Shown: piece after piece, positions 1 through 10,641 of the stretch
Layout of the letters: each line of letters begins with the position of its first letter
Numbering within the stretch: the stretch's first letter is position 1
Origin: Bombus terrestris
Lineage: Eukaryota; Arthropoda; Insecta; Hymenoptera; Apidae
Length of the DNA stretch: 64,000 bases
Assembly (NCBI RefSeq): GCF_910591885.1
Contig: NC_063271.1
Span: forward strand, 6,999,001-7,063,000
Direction of reading: 5' to 3'
Translations under genes and position numbers: made by a program
Notes under the pieces: generated by a model
What the model was told of the DNA's origin: nothing
The model's input: only the letters and a program-made list of their open reading frames with translations
Databases searched by the model: none

Positions 1-1105
1 ATCGTTGAATCGAACGGCCAATTTTATAACGATGCAACCGTAATCAAAGATGACTCGCACTTTGGATTTTCACGCCACGCGGCGAATCGTTTGTATATCT
101 TCTTAACGCTAGCGCATTTTTCCGAACAATTTTGACGTAATTGCATTTTTCTAACGTTACAAGTGCCTCTTATCGTTGTGCGTGATTTTTCTCTTCGATC
201 TCGCGTTAAACGTTTCTTTAGAACATTATGACTCTTTTCGTTCGCGCGAGATAAAAAATCGAAGCATAAAAATTCGAGAATCGCAACGGGATCAAGGATC
301 ATTTGCGCAGGGTAGCAAATCTCGAAAGCGACGGAAGTTGTCGCACGATTCACGATCGCTCGTCGCGAAAACGGTATCGTGGAATAACGAGTGATTCGCG
401 ATAGAATGCGATTACTGGTTTACTCAGATCCGTTCGAGAACAGTTGCAACGCGTGATAGCGGCTACGGTATCTCTCGATTGGTACGCGTTATCAGGTGTA
501 TCGATCGCACAACGATCGATTCGATTTCACGCGTTTCGTTACAGCTTCGTCGAACAGCGAAGAACCCGACCAAAAGTTGCGATTAGCTATGGTACCTACG
601 TATACACGTACGGTTGGATTAGAACGCACGTGCGACACAATCGTCCGATCATCGCGTCGACAATACCACCCGTGTCGAGTCGAAACAGGGATTAAGACCT
701 CGCGGTTCAAACAGATGGCGAACATACGCCCGTATGACACATCCCGGTCATACCGAGCGTACCCTGCACGATAAAGGAGAAACTGGGATTTTTCGAGTCG
801 TAAATGTCCGAACAACGGTAGAAACCCGAGACGACCTTCTGCCATTTTTGCCGATTACCCTCGTAAAAACCATTTGTTCGAACAGAAATAACAAGACGGC
901 AACTGGTACCAAGAAGAAGTTGGAAAACAAAGATACGTCGAAACGATCTGAAAAGAACAACCAAGAGAATCGTTTCGCCGCGCCCAAGATTCACGATTCG
1001 TGGTTAATGTAACCACGGTTAGGCTCTATCAGATAGATTTCAAAAATGGAGCAAATATAGGAAACGAAGAAGGAAAGGTAATATGTTTGAAAGACTGTAA
1101 GAATG
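1..1105. other. CpG-rich stretch without recognisable gene
   Basis: I see no protein family in any frame here. Short open frames on both strands are Arg- and Ser-rich translations of CpG-rich DNA with no conserved block. The stretch has many TCGA, TCGAT and CGAAA words, as in the rest of the first 14 kb. It may be upstream regulatory or intronic sequence of the bHLH gene at 9109-10641, but nothing in it proves that. Confidence 0.5.
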
Positions 1106-1256
1106 GTAGATAGGTAGGTAGGTGGGTGGGTGGGTAGGTAGGTAGGTAGGTAGGTAGATTGGTAGGCAGAAATAGGTAGGTAGGTAGATAGGTAGGTAGG
1201 TAGGTAGGTAGAGGTAGATAGGTAGGTAGAGGTAGATAGGTAGGTAGGTACGTAGG
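1106..1256. repeat. (GGTA)n-type microsatellite
   Basis: About 150 bases of tandem GGTA/GGTAGATA units, interrupted by AGAGGTAGATAGG blocks that repeat at about 20-base spacing. On the minus strand it reads as a Tyr/Leu/Pro/Thr repeat (TYLPTYL-like), which explains the long open frames crossing it. It is a simple repeat, not a coding sequence. Confidence 0.9.
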
Positions 1257-2640
1257 TTTCCGCTAAACACTGAAGAGAGATTCTCGGTCGTAAACGGTGG
1301 CCGACAAACCGGAGTCTCGTAGGCTCGCGTTTCTTTCGCATGCGTAGCACCGCGACACCGGCGCGGCATTACGATCCGCCGCGGGTGGTTGACTCGAAAT
1401 CGAGTCGACGATGTTTGAAACATTTGCGCGGCAACGAAAGATCGAGTGCGAGAGAGGAGGAAGGAATCGAAGGAGCGCAAAAGGAAAGGCACGAGACGGC
1501 CACGAGAAGGGAAGAAAGAGCGAGACCGGTGTGATGAGGTGAGGCATGGGGCAGAAAGGAGAGGAGAGGAGAGGAGAGGAGAGGCCGGGAAGAAAGATGG
1601 ACGGCGCGGCATGGCGCGACACGACGCACGGAGAAACCGAGTCAAACTCTCGGCCGGCTGGCGCCGTTCTGTCGGCCCCCGCTGCCTCTTGCCGCCAACA
1701 ATGCGAGCCGTACACCTCTTCCCCGTTTGTTTCGCCTGCCATCGTCACCAACGTCAGCGCCAACACCAGTACCTGTAGTACCGACACCAGCACCGTGACA
1801 TCGCTGTTCCTACTACCACCATCGCTCATCGTCGTCGACGATAACGCTACTAGTGTGGGATACTCCTTATAGCGAGATGCTTGACCCCGTTGAATCGCAA
1901 ACTGAATACCGTGCTCGAAACTCATCCGTGTCGTGTGATCCGATCGAGTTTCCAAGCGCGGCGAGACGATGCTTACTCGACTTTCGGGCGCCTCCGCGCG
2001 CCAGTATTGGTGCTAAAGTCGATACACGCGATACATTCTCGGAGGGAGCAAAGTGGTGCGGAGGCTGAAAAAGGAACAACGTCCGGTGCGTTGGTAGTGG
2101 TGATGGTATCCGTAGAATCGATGGTATCGATACCAGTGGTGGTGTGCAATGGAAATGGTAGTGGTAGTGGTAGTAGTAGTAATGTAGTAATGTAGTAGTA
2201 GTAGTAGTAGTGGTGGTAGTGGTGGTAACGTTAGAGGCAGCAAAGTCACTGCAGGCAGACCAGTTGGGACTCCATCGTACGCGCGTGAGATGAAAGAGGC
2301 TCGAACGCACGAGGAGAGTTAGTACGTCGTCGACCGCGCTCGAGTAAGGACGCGTTCCGCTATAGCAATTGTCTTTTTCGGTTTTTGGACTCGAACCAAC
2401 TTCGTACCAACGTACGCGAATAAAATCGTGATCGTGATTTTCTTTTTTCCTCCGTGATTCCGATATCTTTCGATGGTTGTTCGTAAGAACGCGACGAAAT
2501 TTGAGCGCACAGACTCGTAGAAAGTGTTGGAAGAAGAGAAAGAAAGCGAAAGCGATAGCGGGAAAACTTGAGAAGGAAGAGAGAAGAAGTTGTTGAAGCA
2601 ACAAGGCGAGGGAAGAAAGACGCGAAGCGTGCAACGCGAT
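1257..2640. other. CpG-rich purine/pyrimidine-biased stretch, no gene
   Basis: Several long open frames (up to 255 codons on the minus strand at 1867-2634) are compositional: they arise from GGAGA and GTAGTGGTG simple-sequence tracts and carry no family signature. The tracts are a GAGAGGAGAGG run at about 1557-1590 and an imperfect GTAGTGGTA run at 2090-2228. The composition fits an untranslated or regulatory region. Confidence 0.45.
2090..2228. repeat. imperfect (GTAGTG)n trinucleotide tract
   Basis: A degenerate trinucleotide tract of GTA, GTG and GGT units, densest at 2156-2228 (GTAGTAGTAGTAGTAGTGG). It encodes Thr/Tyr/His homopolymers on the minus strand and creates artefactual open frames. 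Confidence 0.8.
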
Positions 2641-4780
2641 TACGCGGTAACCCGTGTACCTATTCGCGGCACGTGCTCGTAGGATCCACTACAAAAAAAA
2701 AAGTAGTGCATGAACGGGTGAAGTAATGCGCGTGTGGTGATCAAGAACAAAGAAGACGGTGCTCAACGTGCGCTCTAACGCGCCTTCGTGTCTCCAATTA
2801 CCCACCAAAATGACCAATCACGTTGTGGAATCGGCCTCCGAATTGTCGGCTTTGATGAAAGGTGACTATCTCTTTCAAAATACAGCTTAATCCCGATGCA
2901 GCGTTCCCGCTGATTAACGCCGATCATCGACACGGTCCCTTTAACCCGTTGCGGGTTAGCACTCGGTTTTATTCGCGCGATCACTATCTCTCGATCAATT
3001 TCACGATTTTTTACAATCGACTAATTTCAATTTCATTTACCATCGTCCACGATCACGTAGAAATATCGATGCGAATATTTAAACTCCTCCAACTTGGTTT
3101 TCGTCGACGCTCCGATATTTATCATATCGTTCCGGATACTTAGCACGAGGAGGATCGTAAACGTTAACGCAATACGAATGTCGTTGTTATTGTGGTGGTC
3201 GTCGTTCGGTCGATTGATAGTCTGTCCGTGGTGGGAGTCGCGAAGAACGATAATTATCATTATGAACGGCGCCAGTCGTCTCCGAGCGAGAGATCGAGTG
3301 CTTGAGCACCAGCAGCACCGAGTCATGCGGCTGTGAAACCGACTTCGCGGAGGAGAAAGATTGTATAGCCTCGCTACAAGGGGAGCTGAGACAGAACGCG
3401 ATCCGTGGAAAACGGTAAGACAGCGGAAGGGAGAAGTGACAGTCGATAGAAAAGGAGAATGCGAAAGAGAGATAGGGCGCGGCGGCGCCAGCGTGGGTTG
3501 GCTCACACGACTAGCAGGCGAATCGACTTGCACGAAACAAACGACCTCTTGACCAAACTTGAAACTTCTTACCGTCTAATCTCCCTGTACACTTCTGTTC
3601 CACGCTTCTCCGAACTTTACTTCTTCCCCCTGTACTTTTTTTATTTACTTCTTTCATCCTCCTTCTCTCTCTATTTTCCATTCTACTCCTTTTTCTTCCC
3701 TTTTCCTTTCTCATTCTCTGGTATCGTCGCGGAAGCGTTCATTAACGTTTTGCCCTTTAAAAAGTCTTTTCTCCGCTCAGGTTAACGAACAATAATTGCT
3801 CGTGGTGAATATTGCCGCCTATATGCGTGACCATAATGGGCGCTCACTCAGTAACACAAAAGAAGGTGTTTTATAACCGATCGAGTAACGTTTGCCCCGG
3901 GCTAACACCGACTATACGGAAAAAGAAAAGAAAAGAATAACCGAGCGATCGGTTCTCGGGGCGATCGTCTCCACTCGACTTAACGAACGGTGGCGCGAAC
4001 AAACGTTCCATCGAGCCTAAATAGAAACCAAGTAGCTCGCGTTTAAACGCGTTTACGAAGTTAGCGACCGAAACGAAGATCTTTTATAGATATGTCTTTG
4101 TAAACTATCGTTCGTTGTTTCTTTTCTCTTCAAGAAAAAAAAATTCGTCCCTTCAATATCGTAGAAGATCGGTCAACGACAGGATTTCTTGAATTAAGAC
4201 CGTCCCAAGAACGTGATTACCGGGCTAAACCAAACTCCACAGTCGTAAATCGTCGAGTGTAATCGATATCCTATTGTCCGTGGTTACAGGTTAGCACAAG
4301 TAGAAAAGAAGAGAACCAATGCTACGGTAAACGTCTAACTTTCCACCCACCTGTGCGCAAAGTCGCACCTGCTACCTGAACCGGACCTCTTCCGTCCTCG
4401 GACCCGTTCCCCGCTCTCTACCCTCGTTCCCGCGATCACCGATCTTTCCAGCCACCTTGTTGCTTACCGCTTACTATTTGCCACTCTACCAATTCTCTGA
4501 AAAGTCTCTCTCCGTTCCGTTTCTCCCACTTTTCTTCCATTTAATCTTTCTTCCCGATCCTCGGGATATCGTATGTATATGGAAACTCGCGCGGTCGAAA
4601 AACATTACGAAACGACAGGGTGCAGAAGGATTCTGATCGACGACGATAGTAGTTTACAGGCTACCTCTTAGAGAAAAAAAGAATCAGAGACTCGATAGCA
4701 CAGGATGCTTCTCGGAGTTCGATAACGCATCACGACTTCGAAGGATGTCGTCTGTCGTCGATCGTATCGTCGTGTACGTT
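2641..4780. other. gene-free region with a possible untranslated exon end at 3414
   Basis: No coding signature is visible. The motif GAAAACG followed by GTAAGACAG at 3415 is a good splice donor lying in a non-coding context. An untranslated exon ending at 3414 could therefore feed the acceptor immediately before the bHLH start codon at 9109. A CT-rich block lies at 3600-3720 (CTTCTTCC, TTTCTCTC). The link to the downstream gene is inference only. Confidence 0.3.
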
Positions 4781-4984
4781 GCTGTCCATAAGTTATCGGA
4801 CACTCGTTTATTTTAGGCTAAACGGTCGGTGGAATTTAGAATGTAAATATTTTTGACATTACACAATCTCGTCATTTCATGCAAACGTTAGATACATGGA
4901 ACTTAATTCATGGCATAGGATCGTGCATATTCTTGTGGAGGATGGTCGGTCGTGTAGTAGTTGAAATGATAAGATTACTCGATG

Positions 4985-5325
4985 TTGAACCGTCAAATAT
5001 ATTTGAAATAATTATAAATTATAAATGCAGAGTCAACCGTAGATTGCTCGATACTGGTCGTTAAAAGAAAGATCGCTAATAAAATCACTCGAGACTGAGA
5101 TTGAAAACTGGTCTTCTTACGATCGCGTTCGTGTGTTTATACTGGTCGGGGGAGTACCGGAAAATTTAAATTCACCTTTGTTTGACGATTGCGCGTAGCA
5201 GCGACATTGTTTTGCCGGAATTCGTTTATTATTACATTATGTATATCCTAATGATTTTGATACTCGGAGGCAAACCAACAATATGATTGGAGTTGTTCTG
5301 TAGCTCACGTGCTGCTACATTTTAA
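4985..5325. repeat. dispersed repeat family A, copy 1
   Basis: This segment shares a long, diverged block with 8250-8605 in the same orientation. Shared words in order include ATATATTTGAAATAA, TTTATACTGGTCGG, CGGAAAATT, CAACATTGTTTTGCC-like, ACTCCGAAGCAAA-like and GTGCTGCTACAT-like. The two copies are similar over roughly 340 bases with many substitutions and small indels. That suggests two old insertions of one mobile element. No open frame or clear terminal repeats were found. Confidence 0.7.
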
Positions 5326-5454
5326 TTCGACCGAGTAGCTTAAATAGTAGGGTAAATAATGAAATTAATCAGAAAAGTCGCGTCTACGTTCTACCTATCA
5401 TTTTGCTCAAGATAAGAGCAAGTGTTCGGCGACCAAAGTATGGCAGTGCGCATA

Positions 5455-5660
5455 CATACAGTAGCTGGAAAAAGTATTTGCACACCACTGTATTTACTCT
5501 GTATATTGACGTTTGTATATTAATTTTTACATAAATCGGTAGCGTTTCCACGTAACTATACGAATTTGATAGTATGAAGATGAAACGTGAAATCCGATAA
5601 GAATAACGTTTCGTTGGAAAGTTAGCATACGCGCGAATGCTTTTTCCGGTCCCTGTAGGT
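5455..5660. mobile_element. possible Tc1/mariner-type element remnant
   Basis: It begins with TACAGTAGCTGGAAAAAG followed by TATTTGCACACCACTG. This resembles the ends of Tc1/mariner-type elements, which commonly start with TACAGT and an AAAAGTATT word. No matching opposite terminus and no transposase were found, so this is at best a decayed non-autonomous fragment. Confidence 0.35.
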
Positions 5661-6053
5661 ACGGTATATTCCCCGATAGAGATTCGGACGACTATTTGAT
5701 ATCGCAAATGTGTACTATCGATACCATGGAATGTTTGTTGTCACGATTACCTTCGAGGATAGAAACTGGGTGTGAAGTAAACATTTGGATAATGCAGCTA
5801 GAAGGTAATCCCATGCTTATTTTGCAAAAACACGACGCAAGTAAAGTGCGAACCCTATTGAGAACGGAACTGAATCAAACGATCGACTGAAAGAAGAAAG
5901 GAGAAAGAGGAGGAGGAGGAGGAGCAGGAGCCGTGGAAGAAAAGTGGTGAAGTCAAGTCGCAACGTTGACGCGGCGCCAACGCAATCGATTTAAACGTTG
6001 CTCTCGCAAAACCATCTGGCGACCGCAGTCTTCGCCTCTTTCTCTCCTTCTTC
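5661..6053. other. gene-free stretch
   Basis: No family signature was found in any frame. A GGA/GAGGAG-rich tract lies at about 5895-5935. Neighbouring repeats and CpG-rich composition suggest intergenic or intronic DNA. Confidence 0.4.
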
Positions 6054-6059
6054 CTCCTC

Positions 6060-6101
<42 letters not shown>
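6054..6101. repeat. (CT)n microsatellite
   Basis: A near-perfect CT dinucleotide run of about 45 bases, interrupted by CCC. It explains the Arg/Glu repeat open frame on the minus strand at 5855-6124. Confidence 0.9.
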
Positions 6102-6102
<1 letters not shown>

Positions 6103-6159
6103 GTGCATGTGTCAGAAGCAGCATCTTCTTACGAACAATATCCCATTTAAGTAGAGTAC

Positions 6160-6345
6160 AGATTTTTATGCAAATTCATACTTCTATGAAACCTACTTAA
6201 ACAAATTGAATCTAAATAGATGTTTACTGCAGCCTCCGAGTATCATAGCAACTGTTGTTACGCTTCGCATATTTTCTATATTTTTCCACATTATGTGCAA
6301 TTGGCGTATTTCTGTAATTTCAAATTTTCTACAAACGCATACATA
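6160..6345. repeat. dispersed repeat family B, copy 1
   Basis: Shared words with 11325-11490, in the same order, include ATGCAAATTCATA, TTACGCTTCG/TTATGCTTCG, ATATTTTTCCACATTAT against ATATTTTTGCATATTAT, and a following CAATT. The similarity is patchy, consistent with an old repeat family. No coding capacity is seen. Confidence 0.55.
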
Positions 6346-7898
6346 TTTACGGTCTATTAGGTATATATTGTGCGAATCATTCAACGTAGCATTTATTGTC
6401 GGAATATCTTGTGTCTTCCGATTTGATTTGCATTTCAAATTACTCGTCGTCGAAATAATTGACACTCTAGATATACATGTGGCTGATACGCGTTTGAATG
6501 TTCGTTAGCGCTTCTTCTCTCGATGCGACCACGCCGCTTATTTATAATCTCTGCAAAAGTTGGCGACGGTTTCTTCTCCGCCTTATTTCCAAAGAGCCGC
6601 GTCCACGAACGTTACGCTTCACTATTTCTAGGACGTTGGGTCGCATCGCGAAGAAAGAAAACGACCAGCGCATCCACGAGATGAAACGACAGAGTTCTAC
6701 GTACTACTTACTTACGTTCAACCATAAATTTCGAACAGCGACGCAATGAAATTTAGAATCATCGTCGCGTTCTCAACCCGATTTCTACCTTTAATCCTAA
6801 CTTCGATTTTCCATTAGGATTACACGCGTTTTACATGTTTGTAACGGCGCGTCTTCCAGGCTCGATCGTTTCTTACTTGTCGTCGATGTTCGCCGACGCA
6901 TATTGATTTTCGTACGAATCGGCCGACGAAATTCAGATGGAGAATGCAAAGCAAAGATGCGCGAACGTTATAAAAGAAGAAGAAAGAGAAAGGGCGAAGG
7001 AGGATCGAAGGACGCGCGAATACGCGAAAGGAGAAAAAGAGCGTCTGGCAAGGGAGTGTCGGTAGAGGGAAGAAACCGCGAAAGTATCACGCCATCACGT
7101 GGCTATCCGTTCGTACGTCCCTGACGAAAATATGATCGGAGATATCCAGTCTGCGGTTAACCGTACGCCTTCGCGCGAGTTTACACAGATGTCCAGATGT
7201 TATTTCGGTCTGTTTGAACAATTGCCGAACAAGACGACAAAGATGCATGGCGTAGTACGCGATATTCGCGAAAGTAATTTAGGGGCAATCGTATGTCGTG
7301 CGTCGAACACTTCTTCCAGCATCGTCCCAAGTTCTGACAGTAACTTATCATTTTTCCTCTCGTGTTTTCGACGTTTCGCTCCTAGAAGCAAAGTCTGTAC
7401 GTCGTCGACCCTATGCTTCTTTCCTGCCGCATCTATCCATGCTACGTGATTTTAACGAAATTATGAGAAATTTCATTGTTTTCTGAGATGTTCGATTCCT
7501 ATAGAAGAGTCCTGGTCCTGATTTTTCGTATCAACTGCTTCATACGACATTGACGCGTCGTCAGCAGCAATTTTGAACCATTTTCGTGGCACGAATAAGC
7601 TAATTACTAAATATGCGACACACCAGAACATGTATCGCATAGCTTTGGTTTAAGAAAGGACATTCTCACGGCTATCGTCGTTTTTATTTGACAATCTAGG
7701 GGAAAGGATGTGAGCACGGCTGACAAAATAATAGGTATCGCGTGTTTTAAAAGTTCTTACGGCACATTTGGTTGAAAATCGTCGGCATAGAACATACAGA
7801 ACCAATGGAGAGATGAAAAATCGCGACACGAACTTCCTACGACTATGTAGCGTTGGTTCATTGAAACCAGACAGATGCTTGATGTGAACGACAGAAAG

Positions 7899-7936
<38 letters not shown>

Positions 7937-8249
7937 GAGCGGTAATCTTATCGTAACGATAAGTCCTTTAAAGACACGGTCGAACCGCCACCAGGTGTGC
8001 GCAAGCTGTTATCATCCAACACGCAGAGTGTTATCCTTGATGGAATCATCCAGGATAATCGTTCGTGTTTCCAACGCTCGTTAAAATATTCGGTAATTTG
8101 GTAATACGTTCCGCGCGATAATTTATGCTATCCGATATTAAGCGTTTGGAAAGTTGGACCCAATCGCTTTACCATTCTATCTGTGGATATTAGGTTGTGT
8201 TAGGTATACTTGAATAACACGGATGAAGACGGCGCTTGCTGTCGCAATC
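6346..8249. other. gene-free CpG-rich stretch
   Basis: No recognisable protein. Basic, Arg/Lys-rich open frames around 6900-7124 are translations of GAA/GAGAAAG-rich DNA. A (GA)n run lies at 7900-7932. Confidence 0.4.
7900..7932. repeat. (GA)n microsatellite
   Basis: A run of GA dinucleotides of about 33 bases in CpG-rich non-coding DNA. Confidence 0.9.
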
Positions 8250-8605
8250 CGTCGAGTATATTTGAAATAAATAAATGGACGTACACTGCGTCGTAAATAC
8301 AACAAATAGTTTGAAATAAATACTCGGTATAATTTGTCGCGGAGATACTCGTTAAGCACTGTCGATCTCTAATGATACTGACTTGATACTATCTCGCCCG
8401 CGCTCGCGCCTGTTTATTTATACTGGTCGGAGGAGAGTCGGAAAATTCGAATTCGTCTTTACTCGACGGTTGCATGTAGGCAACATTGTTTTGCCCGGAG
8501 TTTATTTGTTCTTGCATTACTTGTATTTTGACGGTCTTAATACTCCGAAGCAAAACAACAACATGATTTGAATTGTCCACTAACTCGTGTGCCGCTACAT
8601 ATCTT
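8250..8605. repeat. dispersed repeat family A, copy 2
   Basis: This is the partner of the copy at 4985-5325, in the same orientation. The best-matching part is about 8408-8602 (TTTATACTGGTCGGAGG, CAACATTGTTTTGCCC, ACTCCGAAGCAAAACAAC). The two copies are about 3.3 kb apart. They could be old long terminal repeats of one element, but the divergence and lack of internal genes favour independent copies. Confidence 0.7.
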
Positions 8606-9063
8606 TCGTTATAGCTTGGTTGTGAAGTATTATTTAACTATTAAGACACGATGTGAATATATATCGATGAAAATCATGCGCGAATAGGAAACCACGAATA
8701 TCCGGTGAACGGAGGCAATCTTTTGTAGCATTTTCTCTTCCGCGTCATTTTATTCTTACGATGCGTAAATTAACAAAGACAATGCCGAACCAGAAGAGCA
8801 ACGCGTATAACTGGTATAACATACAACGTAGCTATCGATACATAGGTCGACGATTAAACGGTTTTTTATCGAAGATGTGAAACATATAATGCAAATAAAA
8901 AATGCTTCTTTCGTTTTGTAAGGAAATAATAAATAATAAATAAATATCTCTTCCACGAGATATCGTTAAATAGGAAAATCATTTTCTCTTCCAAGCAGTT
9001 TAAGATGGTAAATTAGAAGGCGTAGTCGATCGGCGTAATTCAACCGCAAACTCTTACAAAAGA

Positions 9064-9099
9064 GCTATCTATCTATGTTGCTATCTGTTTTTCATTTCA
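9064..9099 (+). promoter_or_regulatory. splice acceptor ahead of the net start codon
   Basis: A pyrimidine-rich tract ending CTGTTTTTCATTTCAG lies nine bases before the bHLH start codon. It looks like a strong 3' splice site and implies that the mRNA has at least one untranslated exon further upstream in the gene-free 9 kb. Confidence 0.6.
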
Positions 9100-9108
9100 G
9101 TCGGTGCG

Positions 9109-10641
9109 ATGTCCAGCTCCGACAGGGATGCCGGCTTCTGTAGCGGCGGAGACGAGGACGACATATCCGACCTACGCTCGCCAAGCGCCTCGGAGGATAG
9201 CCTAGAAGTGCAAGTAACGCCGATATCGTTGAAAAATAAAAGAAAGTTGGCGGAACCACGGAAAATTCACGAACCAAATCCAGCCCCGTTGAAAAAACGA
9301 AGGTTCCAACGAATCGAGGAAGAGATCGTACCGGACGAGGAGTCGACCAGAACGCTTCGATCACCGAGCCCGTTTCGACCATGGAGCTATACCAGCAGCA
9401 AGAGCATCGATGCGAAACTTTCTTTACCGATTACAACCGCAGAGAGATCTACGGCTAACCAACCAACAACCTGTGTTTTTTCCTTGCTAACGAACGTGCC
9501 ATCGCCAACGATTCACGTTTCAAATCGAATCAACCATCATCATCATCATCATCACCATCACCATCATCATCGTCACCGATACCACCAACGTTATTGTCAA
9601 ACCAACGACCGTGATCGCGGCAACGGTAACGACAACGTTCGACAAGGTAGCCACGATTCCGACGACGGTGATACGTGCGAAGACACCAAAGAATCGCAAA
9701 GTCGGGACAGTTCACCCAGCGGAGTACGACAATCGACGCAAACGCGTACACCACGAGCTGAGAAGCGAGAACTATCTCGTCAAAAATTTGACAACGCTAC
9801 CATCTCGTGTGCAATTTCTACGTCCGATACAGCCATAACATCATCGTCTATGACACTGTCTTCGATCGCGCATCCGAGATTACAAGAGGAACCTCTGTCA
9901 CTCGTGCTGAGAGGCGATGTAACCGCCAGAGTACCTTCGCATCCAGCGGTAAACGGTAACTACGAGAAAACCTGCTCGTATCCCGTAGAACGTACGAACG
10001 TTTTGACTGCCTCGTCATTGTCTTCGTCTCTGTTATCGTCGTCGTCGTCGTCATCGTCGTCTTCGTCGTTGTCCTCAACGTCGTCTTCGTCTTCTACCTC
10101 CTCTTCCTCGTCGTTATCATCGGCGTCGTCCTCGTCGTCGTCGTCGGCTTCGTCGTCTTCATCTCAGTCGTCTCACCATCAACAAATTCATCGATCCTGC
10201 TCGAACAACGGTAATTCTTGCTCGACGACAGGGACAACGGCCGCGATGATAACAGCGGTGGTAAGCACACCGACGACTACGATGACGAGCGTGCAGAGTA
10301 GTCAGACGAGGCAACATCCAACAGCGGGACAACAGAGAAACTATAAAAACATGACACGCGAAAGGAGAATAGAAGCAAACGCCAGAGAACGGACAAGGGT
10401 GCATACTATAAGCGCTGCATTCGATACGCTTAGGCGTGCTATTCCCGCGTATTCCCACAATCAAAAGCTGTCGAAGCTATCCGTGTTAAGGATCGCGTGT
10501 AGTTACATCATGACGCTGGGGAAAATCGTCGATACTGCGGAAGGCGAGACGACCAACGGCGCCTCGTTGGGAGCTTGCGTGGATCTTGTATCTAAAACTA
10601 TTCAGACAGAAGGCAAGCTTAGAAAGAGAAAAGAAGACTGA
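9109..10641 (+). CDS. net: bHLH transcription factor Net/ATOH8
   Basis: A nuclear basic helix-loop-helix transcription factor of the Net/ATOH8 branch of the Atonal superfamily; Drosophila Net restricts wing-vein fate. The 510-residue frame carries the bHLH near its C-terminus (about residues 418-475). Its basic block is ERRIEANARERTRVHTIS, helix 1 contains AAFDTLRRAIP, and helix 2 contains QKLSKLSVLRIACSYIMTL. The ANARERxRVHTISAAF block and the LSKLxxLRIAC block are diagnostic of ATOH8/Net. The N-terminal 410 residues are low complexity, with poly-His at about 143-156 and a long poly-Ser tract at about 302-355. The coding region is one exon. The start follows directly on a splice acceptor, so upstream exons are untranslated. 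Identification of the family is firm; the exact start is probable. Confidence 0.93.
   Translation: MSSSDRDAGFCSGGDEDDISDLRSPSASEDSLEVQVTPISLKNKRKLAEPRKIHEPNPAPLKKRRFQRIEEEIVPDEESTRTLRSPSPFRPWSYTSSKSIDAKLSLPITTAERSTANQPTTCVFSLLTNVPSPTIHVSNRINHHHHHHHHHHHHRHRYHQRYCQTNDRDRGNGNDNVRQGSHDSDDGDTCEDTKESQSRDSSPSGVRQSTQTRTPRAEKRELSRQKFDNATISCAISTSDTAITSSSMTLSSIAHPRLQEEPLSLVLRGDVTARVPSHPAVNGNYEKTCSYPVERTNVLTASSLSSSLLSSSSSSSSSSSLSSTSSSSSTSSSSSLSSASSSSSSSASSSSSQSSHHQQIHRSCSNNGNSCSTTGTTAAMITAVVSTPTTTMTSVQSSQTRQHPTAGQQRNYKNMTRERRIEANARERTRVHTISAAFDTLRRAIPAYSHNQKLSKLSVLRIACSYIMTLGKIVDTAEGETTNGASLGACVDLVSKTIQTEGKLRKRKED
9535..9580 (+). repeat. CAT repeat encoding poly-His in net
   Basis: A run of CAT/CAC codons gives a His tract of about 14 residues. 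On the opposite strand it reads as poly-Asp, producing a spurious open frame. Confidence 0.9.
10020..10170 (+). repeat. TCG/TCC repeat encoding poly-Ser in net
   Basis: About 150 bases rich in TCG, TCT and TCC codons give an almost pure Ser tract of roughly 50 residues ahead of the bHLH domain. The length is likely to vary between individuals. Confidence 0.9.

Noticed and set aside
1040..1955. Two overlapping frames of 201 and 230 codons on the minus strand
   Set aside because: Driven by the GGTA microsatellite and the GAGAGG tract; repetitive Tyr/Leu/Pro/Ser composition and no family.
1867..2634. 255-codon open frame on the minus strand
   Set aside because: Made of simple-sequence translations (poly-Thr, His, Tyr, Phe/Leu/Ser runs) from GTAGTG and GAAGA tracts; no conserved block and no splice support.
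3033..3533. 166-codon frame on the minus strand
   Set aside because: CpG-rich DNA with Ser/Arg/Leu bias and no recognisable domain; likely non-coding.
4783..4815. CTGTCCATAAGTTATCGGAC as a transposon end
   Set aside because: It resembles the GTCCxxAAGTxxTxGGAC style of some Tc1-like ends, but no partner inverted repeat was found nearby, so it is too weak to list as an element.
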